64,000 nucleotides of DNA. Origin: Brachionus plicatilis (Eukaryota > Rotifera > Eurotatoria > Ploima > Brachionidae). A program made the translations under genes and the position numbers. Under the pieces are notes generated by a model. The model saw only the letters and a list, made by a program, of their open reading frames with translations, searched no databases and was not told the DNA's origin. Positions within the stretch are counted from its first letter, which is position 1; every line of letters starts with the position of its first letter. Shown piece by piece: positions 21,560-34,444 of this stretch. Location: assembly GCA_010279815.1 (NCBI GenBank), contig QEOQ01000688.1, forward strand, positions 920,525 through 984,524, given 5' to 3'.

Positions 21560-24500
21560 ATGACTGGTCGTACACAATCTGCGTCTACTTTGACCCCAAC
21601 TAGTACGACTGATCCAATCTCTCAAATCGAAATGAATGACAACACTACTCAAACAAGCCAAGTGTTACAAAACGTGAGTCTGCAAGTTCCCTTGATGAAA
21701 AACGACCAACTCTACCCCACTCCGTCAATGAAAGACAAAATACCCTATGATGTAGAGTTCGATCTGCGTTTAACAGGCTGTGAGCTTATACAAACATCAG
21801 GTCGTCTTCTCAAGCTGCCCCAAACAGCCATGGCCACTGGACAGGTTCTTTTTCACCGATTTTACTATTCAAAGTCGTTTGTCAAAAACCCAATGGAATA
21901 TTACGCCATGGCAAGTATTTTTCTCAGCACTAAAATTGAAGAGTGTCCAAGAAGGGTTAGGGACGTTCTGAATGTTTTTCATCACATTAAACAAGTCAGA
22001 TCTGGAAAGTAATTTCATATTGAAAAAAAAATTAATTTAGGTTTAAAAAAAAATTTTTTAGAATAATAAAACCAATGTCCATTGATGAAAATTACCATAT
22101 TGCTAAAAATCAGGTTATCAAAGCAGAGCGTCGCCTTTTGAAAGAACTCGGATTTTGCGTTCATGTGAAACATCCTCATAAGGTATTTAAAAAAAAATTT
22201 TTTTCTCATAAAAATAAATTATTATTTTTCTAAAAGATGATTCTGATATATCTACAAGCCATGGAGTGTAATCAAGAAAATTTGAGCCAAAAAGCCTGGT
22301 ATGTATTTTTTTTAATTTTAAAATTAATAATTACAAAAACTCAGTCAATAGTAAAAAATACTAGTTCTTCAATGGTTTATGTTCTTTGCATAGCCCTAAG
22401 CCTAAAACAATACAAGACAAACAGAATAGGAAATAAAATGTCTAATTGTTTTAAGCTTTATTTTATTTTAAAATTATTTTAATTCTTTATTATTTTATAA
22501 AACCAATTCAATTCTGGTAGTTTTGCTAAGATTATATATTACACATTAAACAGGTAAAAACAAATCATCGCCCGATATATCAAAAAAGGTAACAATTTTT
22601 GTATATTACTTTTTTTTTTTTTGATTAATTTAAAAAATCCAAAATAGAATAGCCATCAAATTGGTTTTAATTGATAATTCGAATGCTTTAATCAAGTGCA
22701 ATTAAAATTTTCAAATTCAGCATTTTTCATTAATTCCCCAATACAGTTTTAAAAATATTAAAATAATTCTTTAAAAGTGATTTTTTGTAAAGCTTATCTA
22801 AATTATTCCTTATCAATAAGTCTTTGATAAATTTTTTCTAAATATTTTTGATCTGATTTATTATTTTTGAATTTAAGGCCATTTACATTTACTTAATTAT
22901 TTCCACTTTTTAAACCCTCATAACTTCAAAAAAAAATTTAAATGAAATTAAAGTTAAGTCAGAATGAATGCAAATAAACTGCAGATTATTTACAGAAGCC
23001 GGATATAGATAGAACAATTAAAAAAAAAAATTTGGGTAATCAGAAAGAGTTTTTAAGTTTTTTTTTTCTAGAATTTAAACCTTAAAGCTGCCAGTGACAA
23101 ATGTAAAATTTGAATTCAAAATATATCCTTAGTAATTTTTTTTGACGGTGGTGAAGTTTGGAGCAAAACCTGTTGCAAAATATGTTTTATTTAATTGAAC
23201 ACCAATTTTATTTAAAATATTTACAGTTATTTTAAAAATAAATGTTAAAGATCTTTTAATATCTTGTTAAATATTTTGAAGGATAGATCGAATACTGATA
23301 GAAACAGCACTAAATTTTAAGTTTTTTCAACATTGCTTGAATTAATAGTACTTTTGTTTGATTTTTATATTAAAAATTTTCAATTTTTTCAAAATTATCA
23401 GTTTATTTTTATATTAAAAAAAATTTTTTTGCTTTGCTTTAGTTTTTTTGCTCCAAACTTGACTTCCGAATTTATTTGATGAAAATAAAACAATAGTAAG
23501 AGAAAACAAATCATTCTAATTTTAAAACTAATGATCTTTTTTTAGTTTTTTTTCGTTGATATTGGCAAAACCTCTTCTTTTGGCTCATAAAATTATTCAA
23601 TTAAAATTAAATTTATTTTTTATCTGGTTTAATTTTTTGTGTTTGAATTACAAAATGTGTCCAATGTTGAAATATCATTGAAAAAATGCAATGTTTCAAA
23701 TATTTTTTTCAGTTTCAAATAAAAAAATAATTTTAAGTTAATATTGCAAGCATGAATGTTATTTTTTAAATTTTGACTAAGGATTTGTGCTATGTTGATA
23801 TTTAAGATAGTATTTGTAGTTTAAAAAACTATCTACGCTCTCTTTTCCATTTTTTAAAAATTGAGTATTTGTTAATATGCATCAAACGAACTTAAATTAC
23901 CACTAAAGTCAAAATTTTTAAAGAAAAAACCAAGTTTTTCGGTTCAGTTAGGTGAACTTTGGTTCATCTTTTAAGTGAACAATTCTTGTTCCCAGATTTA
24001 AGTAGAGAGATCATTTAAGTATTTTGGATTGTAATACTCTAGTTCTAAAGCTGCTTCAAATAAAAAAAAACAAAAAAATCATTAACTTATTTTTTTTAAT
24101 ATAATTTATTTTTTTTAATGAATTTAAATAAATGAAGTGCTAATCAGTCTCTTGAGGCATGGGCCTGTTGATTAACCTTGAAATTGAAATTATCTATCTT
24201 TTTTTTCATTTTATTTTATCTTATTTAACTTTATTTTTAATTTTTTTGTTTATGTGTTAAATAATTAAATAAATAAATTAAATAAAAATGGTAGCTGACC
24301 GGTGGGCGATTCGCGGGTCAGCTGTTTTTATTTCAAAATTAAAAATAGAGTTCTAAAGCTGCCGGAATGATGGTAGGCAGCTGATATTTATAGGCGATTA
24401 GCTACGGTGCAGTGAGTAAGCATCGTTGACGGTGCTTTGCGCCTGGAAGGCGCGTCTGCCGGATTATCGGCAGAAGGCACGTAGCTAACGCAAATGCTAA

Positions 24501-27500
24501 AGACCGCCCGATTGAATTTTAATCTTTTTTACTTTAGCTGATTTCAGTAAAGAATTTAATTTCAAATATGAAAATGCATGCAATATTAACTTAAAATTTT
24601 TTTTTTATTTGAAACTGAAAAAAATATTTGAAACATCGCACTTTTTCAATATAATTTCAACATTGGATAGATTTTGTAATTCAAATACAAAAAATTAAAC
24701 CATCTTAATTTTAATTTAAATTTTACTTAGTATTATACAAGAATTAGAAATAAGATGATTTTTTCAAGCTTTATTATTTCTTATAGTCAAGTTTTATCTA
24801 AATTTTTCATCAACAAACTAGCTAACTGTTTTTTTTTTTCAAGTCAATTCATTTCGTTTAGATGACTAAATTTTTTAAAAAAGTTATATCTACTTTTATG
24901 TCTCTATGGGTCTGATTGTTTAACCTTCTTATTTTGAACGATTTAAATTTTTCAATGGGTCATAAACTAAATTTATTTAAAAGTTTTTCTAGTTTGTAAA
25001 TTAGATCAAATCACACCATGAACTTGAATCATCAGAGTTTTTCTCGTTTAAGTTGTTGAGATTGTTTTATCTCTAAATAGTAAAAAGCACATAACCATAC
25101 CATACCAAATATTCATCTATCTAATTTAAATTAAAATTATCAAAATAAATTGTGAATAAAGTTCACGAAATTCAAAACTTAAATGCTATCTGAATACCAC
25201 ATTTTTGACTCAAAATTAGTAATCTACGCCCTCAAAAACCCCAAAAAAAAAGTTTTTTTGAAGGAGGCAAAAAAAAAATATTCTACACCCAGGGTTCCAA
25301 AAATAGCAAACCTTTTAAAAAGTTGTTGTTCTTTAAGACTCAAAATCTCAAAGATAAAACTTAAATATACTAAAAAAGTATATATATTCTGAAAGAGCAT
25401 AAAATTCTCTACATGTCAATGTAATTAAAAAAAAAAGAGTGTGGTTTTTTTTTTGGCTTAAAAAGGAAAAAAATGTGTTTTTTCTGGTTTAAATCGTATT
25501 TCCTCCGAGGGATCAATTATGAGCCCGCTTTTTAAAAAAAAAAAATCTAGACAAAATTCTGACCAAAACTATGGTTTAACTTTTTTACTTTATTACCTTA
25601 TTTTTCTTATAAAATCTCTTCAATTCATGTGATTTTTAAGAAATTTGTCTAATTTGAATTCTTTTATTAGAATTTTTAGATTAAACTAAAGAATTCGATA
25701 TTTTTAGGTGCTCAACTACTGTTTTTTTCGATTTTTCTGAAAAATATTACTTTTAGATTTAAGAACTAACTTTGAAATGAAATTTAAAATATTCAAGAGT
25801 TCAAAAATTTAAATAAAAGCACAAAATTAATTTTAATTATTTAAGATAGATTAAATCAAGTGCAAAATAAATTTATAAATAGCTTTGACACCAAAAATTT
25901 TTAAATTAATAAAATTAAAAAAAAACATGAAAACTGTCGCTCGAATCTTCCAATTTTTTTACCAAAATTCAAAAAGCCATGAAAATTGAAGAATTAAAAT
26001 TATTTTAATATTTTACATAAATTTGTATCAATTTTTCAAAACTTAAAAAATATAATTATAATAAATATTTAGAAGTATTCTTTATTGCGTTTAGACATAT
26101 ATTCAAAAAAATTTAATTTTTTAATTAATCAATGAAAATCATAAGTCTAATCAGTTTTCATCTCTTTTTTTCTAATTAAATTAAAAATGATTGATGATTC
26201 AAGGAATTAAGCCTTATTACCTAAAGGAGAAGAAATCTAAAATTTCAAAAAATTTCATTTATTTGAGTCATTTTTTAGAGGGCAAAAATTTATGTTAACA
26301 ATTAGAACTACTCGTGACTAAGTGGACATATGTGACCTAAGTAAAAAGCTACAATTAAAATTATTTTTAATAGTCCCAATATATAGCCATTACAAAAAAA
26401 TACCTGGTCACGTATCAGATAAGATTCAAATTTTTCTTTTTGATAAAAAGAACCACATTTTATTTTTTTGAGCTAAACACTTATTATTACAAACAATTTG
26501 GATAAACTGTTTTCATTTTGACAAAAAAAATTAAATTTTAACTTTAACAAAATTTTGATTAAATAAAATTTTAAATGAAAAAAATCCAGACAAAACACTT
26601 AATAATTATGTAAAAGTAAATTAAATTTTCTTTTTTCTTTAAACTTGGGGGACGATCTTTTCATTGACAAAAAAACTCATAGAATTGAGAAATCCTAGGA
26701 ACCGATTCATAGAAATTTATTGCACATAGAAAAAACAGTCATAAAAAAAGAAATATCATTTCATCTGGTTGTTAGTTTGGTTTTGAAGATTCTATGAAAT
26801 TTATTTTCTATGACATAAAAAAAAAAACTAATTAAACCTCTTGTTAGACTGGTAAGTATAAGCGCCTTTTTAATATACTTTCTTAAACCTTGAGGAATTA
26901 CGACTGAGATAGCTTCATTTTAATAAAATTCATTTAACCATCTGTATTGAAGGAATTACATGAATGATGGACTCAGGACAGACATTTTTCTGCGATACTC
27001 GCCAGAGATCATAGCTTGTGCATGCATATTTTTGTCAGCCCGCGAGCTAGAAATTCCACTGCCAGAAAATCCTCCATGGTATACCATATTCGGAGCAGAT
27101 GAAGAGTCAATACGCGCTATATGCATCAGAATTGCTCATTTATACACCCATAAAACAGTAATATATTTTCTATGTTCCACTCACTCAAAAATTAAATAAT
27201 CTAAATTTAAGAGACCCTTGGAAGAACTTGAAAAAATTATTGCTGAATGTCGCGAACGCATCGAGTCCGAGAGGAAAAAAGCAAAGGAAGCCAGTGTGAT
27301 CGCCGACCAGGAGCCGGCAAAAACAGACACTATCAATCAAGAAGAGATCAAAAAAACTGCTGAACAGATCAAAAAAATATCTGCCAGCATTGCCAAATCG
27401 CAGTCTAAAGCATCTCCAAATGTTGAGCCAGGCCATCTTTCTGGCCATGCACACCACTCGCATCACATGACCAGACATTCTAGTTTTAACTACAACTATT

Positions 27501-28006
27501 ATGGACACCCAGGAGCTTACATGGATCCGTACTATGCAGGATATGAACACGGCTATTACGGTGAGATGGTTTACGATTCCAATTTGAAGAGAAATAAAAG
27601 TGCCTCTTATTTGCTGCCACCGCATCATAAAGATTACAAATATGATTACAAAAAATATCCGAGTGATAAAATTAGATCTAAAGAGTATCAAAGTGTGAGT
27701 AGAAGTAGGAGTAGGTCTCGATCTAGACGGCCTGAGAAAAAGTCGTCCAAAAATAGGAGCAGAAGCAGGACTGTGGAATCGATTGAGAATGGTGACAAAA
27801 GCTCAAAGTCTCCTTTGAGACACAAAAAAAAGAAATCGCATCATCACAGAGAGAGTCGTGAAGATCGAAAACGGGACAAAAGTAGGGAGAGAAAAGAACG
27901 AGAGCGTGAGAGTAGAAATAGAGATGGTAATCATCACAGATCGTCCAAACACGCAAAAGACAAACACGAAAACTCCGATTCAAGATACATACCCATTTGT
28001 TCGTAG
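21560..28006 (+). CDS. CCNL1: cyclin L
   Basis: Five exons join in frame (21560-22008, 22062-22182, 22237-22298, 26953-27157, 27212-28006), giving about 543 aa. Cyclin L partners CDK11-type kinases in the nucleus and acts in transcription and pre-mRNA splicing. The cyclin box spans exons 1-4: [78 protein letters not shown] and [18 protein letters not shown]. The C-terminus is a His/Tyr-rich stretch followed by an RS domain ([16 protein letters not shown]...) and a Lys/Arg/Glu tail, as in cyclin L and SR proteins. The ATG at 21560 is the first in frame. Intron 3 is 4,654 bp, far longer than the others, and full of repeats. AATAAA at about 28095 is a likely poly(A) signal. L1 and L2 are vertebrate duplicates, so the symbol is only approximate. 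Confidence 0.92.
23590..24725. repeat. long inverted repeat in cyclin L intron 3
   Basis: About 23590-23760 and 24555-24725 are inverted copies. GTTTGAATTACAAAATGTGT, CCAATGTTGAAAT, ATGTTTCAAATATTTTTTTC and TTTTAAGTTAATATTGCA on the left all recur as complements on the right with few changes. The arms are about 170 nt. The loop of about 800 bp contains the GC-rich island at 24291-24520 and a repeated AGTTCTAAAGCTGC (24042 and 24350). It fits a large fold-back transposable element. Confidence 0.7.
24291..24520 (+). other. GC-rich multi-hairpin island of unknown nature
   Basis: In an otherwise very AT-rich intron this stretch can form several hairpins. AGCTGACC (24293-24300) pairs with GGTCAGCT (24316-24323), with GCG/CGC inside. 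AGCTGCC (24357-24363) pairs with GGCAGCT (24376-24382). A 9-bp stem TTAGCTACG (24398-24406) / CGTAGCTAA (24480-24488) encloses three more hairpins: GCATC/GGTGC, GCGCC-tggaa-GGCGC and TCTGCCG-gattat-CGGCAGA. The last group looks cloverleaf-like but does not match tRNA spacing or loops. I do not recognise an RNA family. It could be a structured part of a mobile element or a non-coding RNA. Confidence 0.55.
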
Positions 28007-29164
28007 AACATTTTCAAAATGAAAAATGAAAAAATTGTTAAAATTTATTTTTTATTATTTGTAAATATTTTGAAAATTATTTTTGTTCTTATTTAATAAA
28101 AGAATTGATAAAAATCCATAATAAACTTTTTAAATTATTTTATTTTGTTAAAGTGGGGGCCACTCAAAACGTAGAAAGAAAAAAAGTAGAGGCGATAATT
28201 GCTAGAAAAAAAGTGATTAATTTTTCGAAAACTATTTATTTTTAAAAAAATTTTTATCAATTAATTTTTTGTTTTAAATAATTTATTAATTAATTAGTGC
28301 TCATCTAAAATCGAAGCGAGTTCATCTAAAAAAATTCAAGCAATTCACTTTTATACACATTTATTAAATTATTTATCTTATAGTTACGTTGAGCCACATT
28401 TTTGTTCAATATGGATAAAAATTGAATGAGCTAGGATATTTTTTTTCAAAAACGCACAAAAGCAAAAGGACCATTACTTTGTTAATACTTGATTTTTTTT
28501 CAATCTGTCAAAAGATTTGGAAAATTTAGTTGATCAGCTTAATATAGAGTACCTATTAATCGAAATTGATAATAAATTAAGGAAGTTAGGTACTCAAAGC
28601 TAACTCAATTTCAAAATTAACGGAGAATTTTGGCTCATTTTTAAAATTTTTAGTTTTATTTTGTTAATAAAGTTTTTAATATTAAAGCATATAAAACAAA
28701 TTGAAGTTTCAGATCAAATTTTAAGATCAAAACGATCATTTAAAATTTTAAAACTTAAATAATCTAATGATTTTAATAATTTCTAAGAAATAAATTCTGA
28801 ACATTACTTGACATGTTATGTCTAATAATGGTTCATTATCAAATTAACATCAAAATGATTGATCTATAATTTATTTAACAATAACAATCAATAATTTAAA
28901 TAATTCAGGTAAAGTTAATTCAAAAAATTTAAATTTATAACTTTTATAACCATTAATTTAAACTTAAATAATTTTATTTTTCTACTTCAATAAATTTTAA
29001 ATTTTAAAACAGTTAATTTTTTTGTCTTTAAAAGTAAGTTTTCATTAAAATCAATTAAAATATTTAAACCTATTAAAGTTAAATATAAAGGGAAATAAAA
29101 AATAAAATAATTATAGAATAAAGATGATTATCAGTCATCTTTAAATTGATCATAAAGATTAATT

Positions 29165-29395
29165 GTGCTTTAGCATCCTGAAAAATCTTGTATAAATTTT
29201 ATTTTTTAATCCATCAAACGTTGTTTGTTCGACCACTTCTCTTGGCAACTTGTGCCACTATTTCACACCTCGATTTGCAACGAAGTTCAATCTTATTTAT
29301 TATTAAAAATATAGTTCGGGTTATACCCTGGCAGTTTAGAATGGATCTTAGTCCTTCCTTTCAGTCAAATGTTTTTAGTTCATACTTTAAAAAAA
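29165..29395 (-). mobile_element. LINE ORF2 C-terminal fragment
   Basis: The minus strand encodes LNFVANRGVK, a stop, then WHKLPREVVEQTTFDGLKNK. This fits the common C-terminal motif of Jockey/CR1-type LINE ORF2 proteins (F..NR.V..WN.LP..VV....V..FKN.L). Frames around it are broken. It is a decayed 5'-truncated copy. Confidence 0.55.
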
Positions 29396-31152
29396 TATAA
29401 ATACAATAAAAGTATTAAAAATGTAAGATAAAAAGAAAAAAATGATTAAGTTAGAAAAGAGTTCATTTTTATGAGACAAAAAATAGTAATAGAGAGATTT
29501 CTAGTGAAGTTCAATCTTGTAAGTTCATTTCTGACTAAATTATTTTTCACATACTTTTTTTTAAGTCACAAATCATTAGTAATTCTTTTATTTTAATTAA
29601 TCTTTCTTATTTTTTTATATATTTTAATTTTTACTTAGCTTTATTTAATTTTAAGTTTTTTAAATATGAAGAAGCTTTAGCCTGTCATAGATAAACATAT
29701 AAGGTGATGTGTCAATTCATACAAATTAATTCATAGAAAAAATTTTGCTAAGAAATTATTTCATAGAACTCATATAATTTTTTTTTCATGGAAATTATGT
29801 AACAAATTTTATAAAAAAATATTTAAAAAAGCATTGATTTCGATTAAAAAAATAATTAAAGTTGTTTAATATTTTGCCAATGAAAAAATACGAGAGATTA
29901 TTATTTTGAATAAAATTATATGATTAACTTTCTTTGGATTATTTTTTCTATATTGGATCATTTAAAAAATTTCTTTGAAAATAATTTAATTTTATTCGAA
30001 TTGGATGCAGAAAAATCATAAAAATTTTCAATATAACGAATACTAAATTTTTTTTTCAACTAATTCTAATAAACAGTTAAGTGACTGAACTCCAAAATAA
30101 AGTGTAGGATAGAGTCTAGTAACAGTTGTGACATGATTTTCACAGCCTTTAGATTTACATTGCTAAGGCAAATACTAATTTGTTTTCAAGGTGCTTAAGG
30201 TTGTTGGCTATTAAATCATCTTTACAAATTTTGACTTGAAAATAAATAATTCTCTACCATATCCGAAAATTCAGGTGATTCCAAGCCAGGAAAAAAAACA
30301 ATAACCATTCATACCATCAATGTTTTTCGGCATTTAATCTAGCTGCATTCTTTTGATCAGTATGAAAATAAGAACATGTTTGATAGCATATTAAAGAAAT
30401 ATAGGTAATATTAAATATAGAAAAATAATGTCAATTTAAATTCCAAGGTATATTGCTTCGACTTAAGAAAAATTTGCTAAAAAATAAATTAAAATATTTT
30501 ATTTAAAAAGTAAGAATCTACAAATGCAATCCATTTATCGTCAATCAAGTAGCGATTATAGAATTTTAACATTTAAATAAAGTAAATTTAAATTTTACAG
30601 AGAGATTCCAATAAAAATAGACAAAAAAAAGAAAAGAAAAAAAGAAATTAAAAAATATTGATATTTTATTCATTCATTATTATTTCTTGTGTTAATTAAA
30701 TAAATTTATGTATTTATTGAATCTAGTGAAACATATTTTGTTTCATGTTGTTTCATCATCAAAGCTTAAAAATCTCAATTTTGTCAATTAAAATTAATAA
30801 AAGGGATTTTTAAAAGGATTTCGGAGTCAATAAGCTACCTTTTTAGATAAAAACAGACAAATCATAGAACAACTCCTAATATCATATTAAAATAGATAAT
30901 ATTTTATTTAAAAATAAAAAAAAAGGGGAAAAACTGCAAAAATTAACTTTGTCTGCAAAAAAGAAATTTGAAAAAAAAAGAAAAAGAAAAAAGTTATACC
31001 GAGAAAGCACGTTCATCGTTGAAGTGGTTCGGATCGACTTTGGTTTGAATTGTTTGACTATTGTTCACCTAGTTCGATTTGATCGTGATTTGAGTCCTTG
31101 AGTGGTGTGGCCGTAAAAATAGAAAATAGAAAAAAAAGAGATTGAGTATCAT

Positions 31153-31850
31153 ATTTCCCTTTTAATATTTTTCCCTGTTAAATTTTTTCCCTCTTAATAA
31201 TCTATTATAAAATCAGCCAATTAGGAAAAAGATTAATTAAATCATTTAACTCTGACTATTTAAGAAAAAATAAATAATCTTTATCTAAAACCCATAATTC
31301 AAATTTCTAGCTCAATACCTGAGTGTAAAGCTGAGCTGTCTAAATCTAAATATTTTTTTGAAATGAGCCTTGAAGTATACCAATTTGGAATTAAAACTTT
31401 CTTTAAATATAACAAAAAATTCGGTTCAATCGAAAGAAAACCCATTGAAGGTTCTAAACATTCAGGTAGCTGTAAAAAGTTTTCTCTGATTGAAACAGAA
31501 TGCCGAAAAGAATACGACAATCTCAAAAAAGAAGCACGAATCGACTCAAATTTTAGTTTTTCAAGAAGCTAAACCGAAACTCTCCAACAACTCCAATCGA
31601 ATTATGATCTAGCAATCGTTGCCGAATATTACCCGAAAGAAGATACAGCACAGAAGATGATATTTATTGGCTTAATTTTTTTTATCTTTTTTTAAAGTCC
31701 TCCTACTTAAAGGGAAAAAAATACAAAGGGAAAAAATTACGAAAGGAAAAAAGTTTACAAGGGAAAATAAAAAAAAGGGAAAAAAATTTCAGGGAAAAAT
31801 ATTAAAAGGGAAAAAGTTTGACAGGGAAAACAGAAAAAGGAAAAAAATTT
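31153..31850. repeat. purine-rich AGGGAAAA inverted-repeat segment
   Basis: The left side (31153-31195) is a TTTCCC-rich block. The right side (31707-31850) repeats AGGGAAAA at irregular short intervals about ten times. CAGGGAAAAATATTAAAAGG (31790 onward) is the exact complement of part of the left block, so the two flanks can pair around about 500 bp. The enclosed part includes the short open frame at 31363-31572. This may be a mobile element with purine-rich ends, or simple-sequence growth at both ends. Confidence 0.4.
31363..31572 (+). CDS. short open frame of unknown function (69 aa)
   Basis: It starts MSLEVYQFGIKTFFKYNKKF and contains charged stretches (ECRKEYDNLKKEARIDS). Its composition looks more coding-like than the neighbouring sequence, and coding-like residues continue beyond the stop in another frame. 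That suggests the remains of a longer gene, perhaps of the element enclosed by the purine-rich flanks. No family was recognised. Confidence 0.25.
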   Translation: MSLEVYQFGIKTFFKYNKKFGSIERKPIEGSKHSGSCKKFSLIETECRKEYDNLKKEARIDSNFSFSRS

Positions 31851-32359
31851 AAATGACCAAAAAAAGAAAACAGAAACTAGAAAATAAAAACTTTACAAAC
31901 TAAACACTTGAATAATAATTTATAAAATTAAAGAAAAAAAAATTATGAACATTTAAAATTCGCTATGGAAAAGTACTCTTCTTTTGTCGTACAATTTTTT
32001 TTGTGCTAATTGTTTAATTACTTTATTTTATTTTTTATTATTTTTTTTTTACATCGCCTACAAGGCGTTCATTGAATAAATAAACAAATAAAAAAAGGAT
32101 TTTTATTTCTGTAACTTTTGGTAAGTTTGTATGAACAATGCCAACATATTTCTTAGTGTAAGATAAAACCGAATACAATTTTTTCTTTTAATCGGAAATT
32201 TGACTTAAAAGTTTCCGATTTCAATTAAATTATTCTTTTTATTTTTTAATTTTTTTAACCTTGGCATTGATATCTCGTAAAAATCTTATACAGTAAGATT
32301 TCTTAAGTTAATTCCGTGACTTGACTTTGACTTAGTGACTTACGCACAAGTCTGCTTTA

Positions 32360-32516
32360 GAGCAAGATAGGGTTTCTGAAGCTTGGAAAAAAGCTAATAT
32401 AAAAGCTAATAATCATTCCTTTCCAGAGATCTTCTCCAACACAAGATCCATCTGATAATTTTCCAATTAGCATGAATAGTTGTCTTGGTAAGTTACTTGA
32501 TCGTATTGTATTTAAG
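32360..32516 (+). mobile_element. LINE reverse transcriptase N-terminal fragment
   Basis: The plus strand gives VSEAWKKANIKANN and then, after a frame change, SDNFPISMNSCLGKLLDRIV. This matches the ordered motif at the start of Jockey/CR1-type reverse transcriptase domains (W..A.V.PI.K, then SNYRPISL.SCLGKLLER). It is short, frameshifted and non-functional, in opposite orientation to the fragments at 3175 and 29165. Confidence 0.7.
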
Positions 32517-32864
32517 TAAAAAATAATTTTCTTTTTTTCGAGAGGAATAATTTAGATATTCTTTAAATGATTGAACAAAAAAACAAATTTTTTTTTTCAA
32601 ATTTTATTTCAATAATAGAAAAAAAGAGATAAAATTAAAATCTAACCTAATTTTTTGAAAAAAAATAAATTAAATAATTTAATTAAATTGCCTAAAAAAT
32701 TTCTAATATTTTGCCGAACAAAAAAAAATAATGCTTAGATAAGGCGACCAATAAAAAATTTAAAAGAATACTCATTTTTTTTCAACTTAAAAAAAAAAAT
32801 GAATCGACCTATTCTTTAATAAAAGCTTTCTAAACAGTTAAAGCAAATTTTAAACATTTCATAA

Positions 32865-34444
32865 TTATTCGTCAAAAGAGACGCATAAACTAAAAGCAGC
32901 AATTACTTCTCCATTCGAGTTGGACGCAGTGACATGGTATTCACCACTATCAGTAGCCAAACAAGTCGGTATATTAAGTGTATAATTTCCATTATTTTCA
33001 TCATTATTGAATAAAATTCGCTTCGACTGGACCAATTCTTCATTATTTTTGAACCATTTAACTGATATTGGTTTAGTGCCATCCAAAACGCAGTTTATAT
33101 TGACTGGCGATCCTTCGTCAACGTGTATGCTTTGAGGAAATTTGGAGAACTTTGGATCCAAGTCGGGCTCGTCTGCAGCCTTGACCACAACTGAGCATGA
33201 CGTCAAAATTGCTTTATTTGCTGCTTCGCTAAACAACTCAACCGAAAATACTCCCGAATCCTCTGGAAAAATTTCGCTCACAATCAATCTGCATACATTG
33301 TCTTTCTTTTCTTTCAAAAAGTCTGGATTTTCCGGTATTTCTTTGCCATTTCTGAGCCACAAGACATCCAGTGGTTCTTTGCCAAAAACTTCGGCCTCCA
33401 GCACCAATGGTTGACCCTCTACCAAATTTTGACTCTGCAACAGCTTCAAAAATCCAAATTTGCTCTCACTAGCGGCCTTTGCTGGCTCAGCGTCACTTTT
33501 TTCTTCGGCAACATTTTCGCCTTCTCTCACTGCTTCCACAATTGGCTCAGGCTCTTTTTGGGCCTGCTCTGTTTCTTTTGGTTCATTGTGCACCTTAACT
33601 GGCTCCGGTTCCACAACTGGCTCAGGCTCTTTTTTGGACTGTCGCGTTTCCCTTGATTCTTTGTCCACTTTGACTGGCTTTTTGACTTGTTTGGGCTTTT
33701 CTACTTCAACTTGGCATTTGGTAATTTCCATGCCAGATGTATTTGTCAGTCTGCACGAGTATTCTCCCTCGTCAGTCAATTCCACATTGTTCAGAGTCAA
33801 ACAAGTGTCAAAATCAGTGGTTCTAACAGAGACTGAGGCGGCGACAGGTTCGCCGTTCTTGAGCCATTCAATTTTGGGCTGCGGAAATCCAGAATAGGAG
33901 GCCCGAAGTGAAACTATGTCGCCCACTGATACCAATTGATGATTGGCAAATTTGCGTTCAAATTTGGGCGGCTCAACTTTAGGGCCTCGGACAACAGATT
34001 GTCTTGGTGTGGCCGGCGCAAGACCTTGTTCTTTTAACAAAGCCCTGGGTGGATTGTATTTACATTCTTCAACTGTCAGGTGGCAAGAGGTCTCATCGGA
34101 TCCCAATGCATTTTCGGCTCTGCACAAGTATGTTCCTGCGTCACTCAATGAACACGATGCTATTTCCAGTGTGCACACTCCGGCACTGTAATCAATTGAA
34201 TAGCGATGATCACTGTCACTAATTGGTGTCGAATTTTTGAACCATTGAGCCTTTGGTGTCGGACGGCCGGCCAAACAACACAACAATTTGACACTTATTC
34301 CCACCTGGATCAAACGAGGTCTGAGTTTGAATGTGAATGTGGCTTTGGCGTCCGGTTCTTTCCATAAATTGAATTCCATTTCTTGAGCAGTTCGCTTTTG
34401 TCTTGTCTCTTTGACAACCTCTACTGGAACTTGCTTTGGTAATG
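32865..34444 (-). other. twitchin C-terminal Ig tail (Ig23-Ig26)
   Basis: A single 1,580-nt exon. Ig23 begins FTFKLRPRLIQVG, with GVCTLEI and DAGTYLCRAEN. Ig24 begins PKFERKFANHQLVSVGD. A Glu/Pro/Lys-rich linker with two EPEPV units separates it from Ig25 (FGFLKLLQSQNLVEGQPL, VLWLRNGKEI). Ig26 begins LDPKFSKFPQSIHVDEGSP and ends SLCVSFDE before TAA. Together with Ig22 these make the five-Ig tail of twitchin. Confidence 0.92.

Larger units (their letters stand above)
28007..32864. other. intergenic DNA with retroelement debris
   Basis: This is the convergent gap between cyclin L and twitchin. It is mostly AT-rich low-complexity sequence. Recognisable pieces are listed separately: LINE fragments at 29165-29395 and 32360-32516 and a purine-rich inverted-repeat segment at 31153-31850. 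A slightly GC-richer patch at 31010-31110 was not identified. Confidence 0.4.

Noticed and set aside
24398..24488. Cloverleaf-like fold considered as a tRNA gene
   Set aside because: The arm lengths, missing A and B boxes and a 5-nt TGGAA loop in place of a 7-nt anticodon loop do not fit a tRNA.
25183..25392. 69-aa Lys-rich frame in the cyclin L intron
   Set aside because: Low complexity and no splice or domain support. It lies inside an intron.
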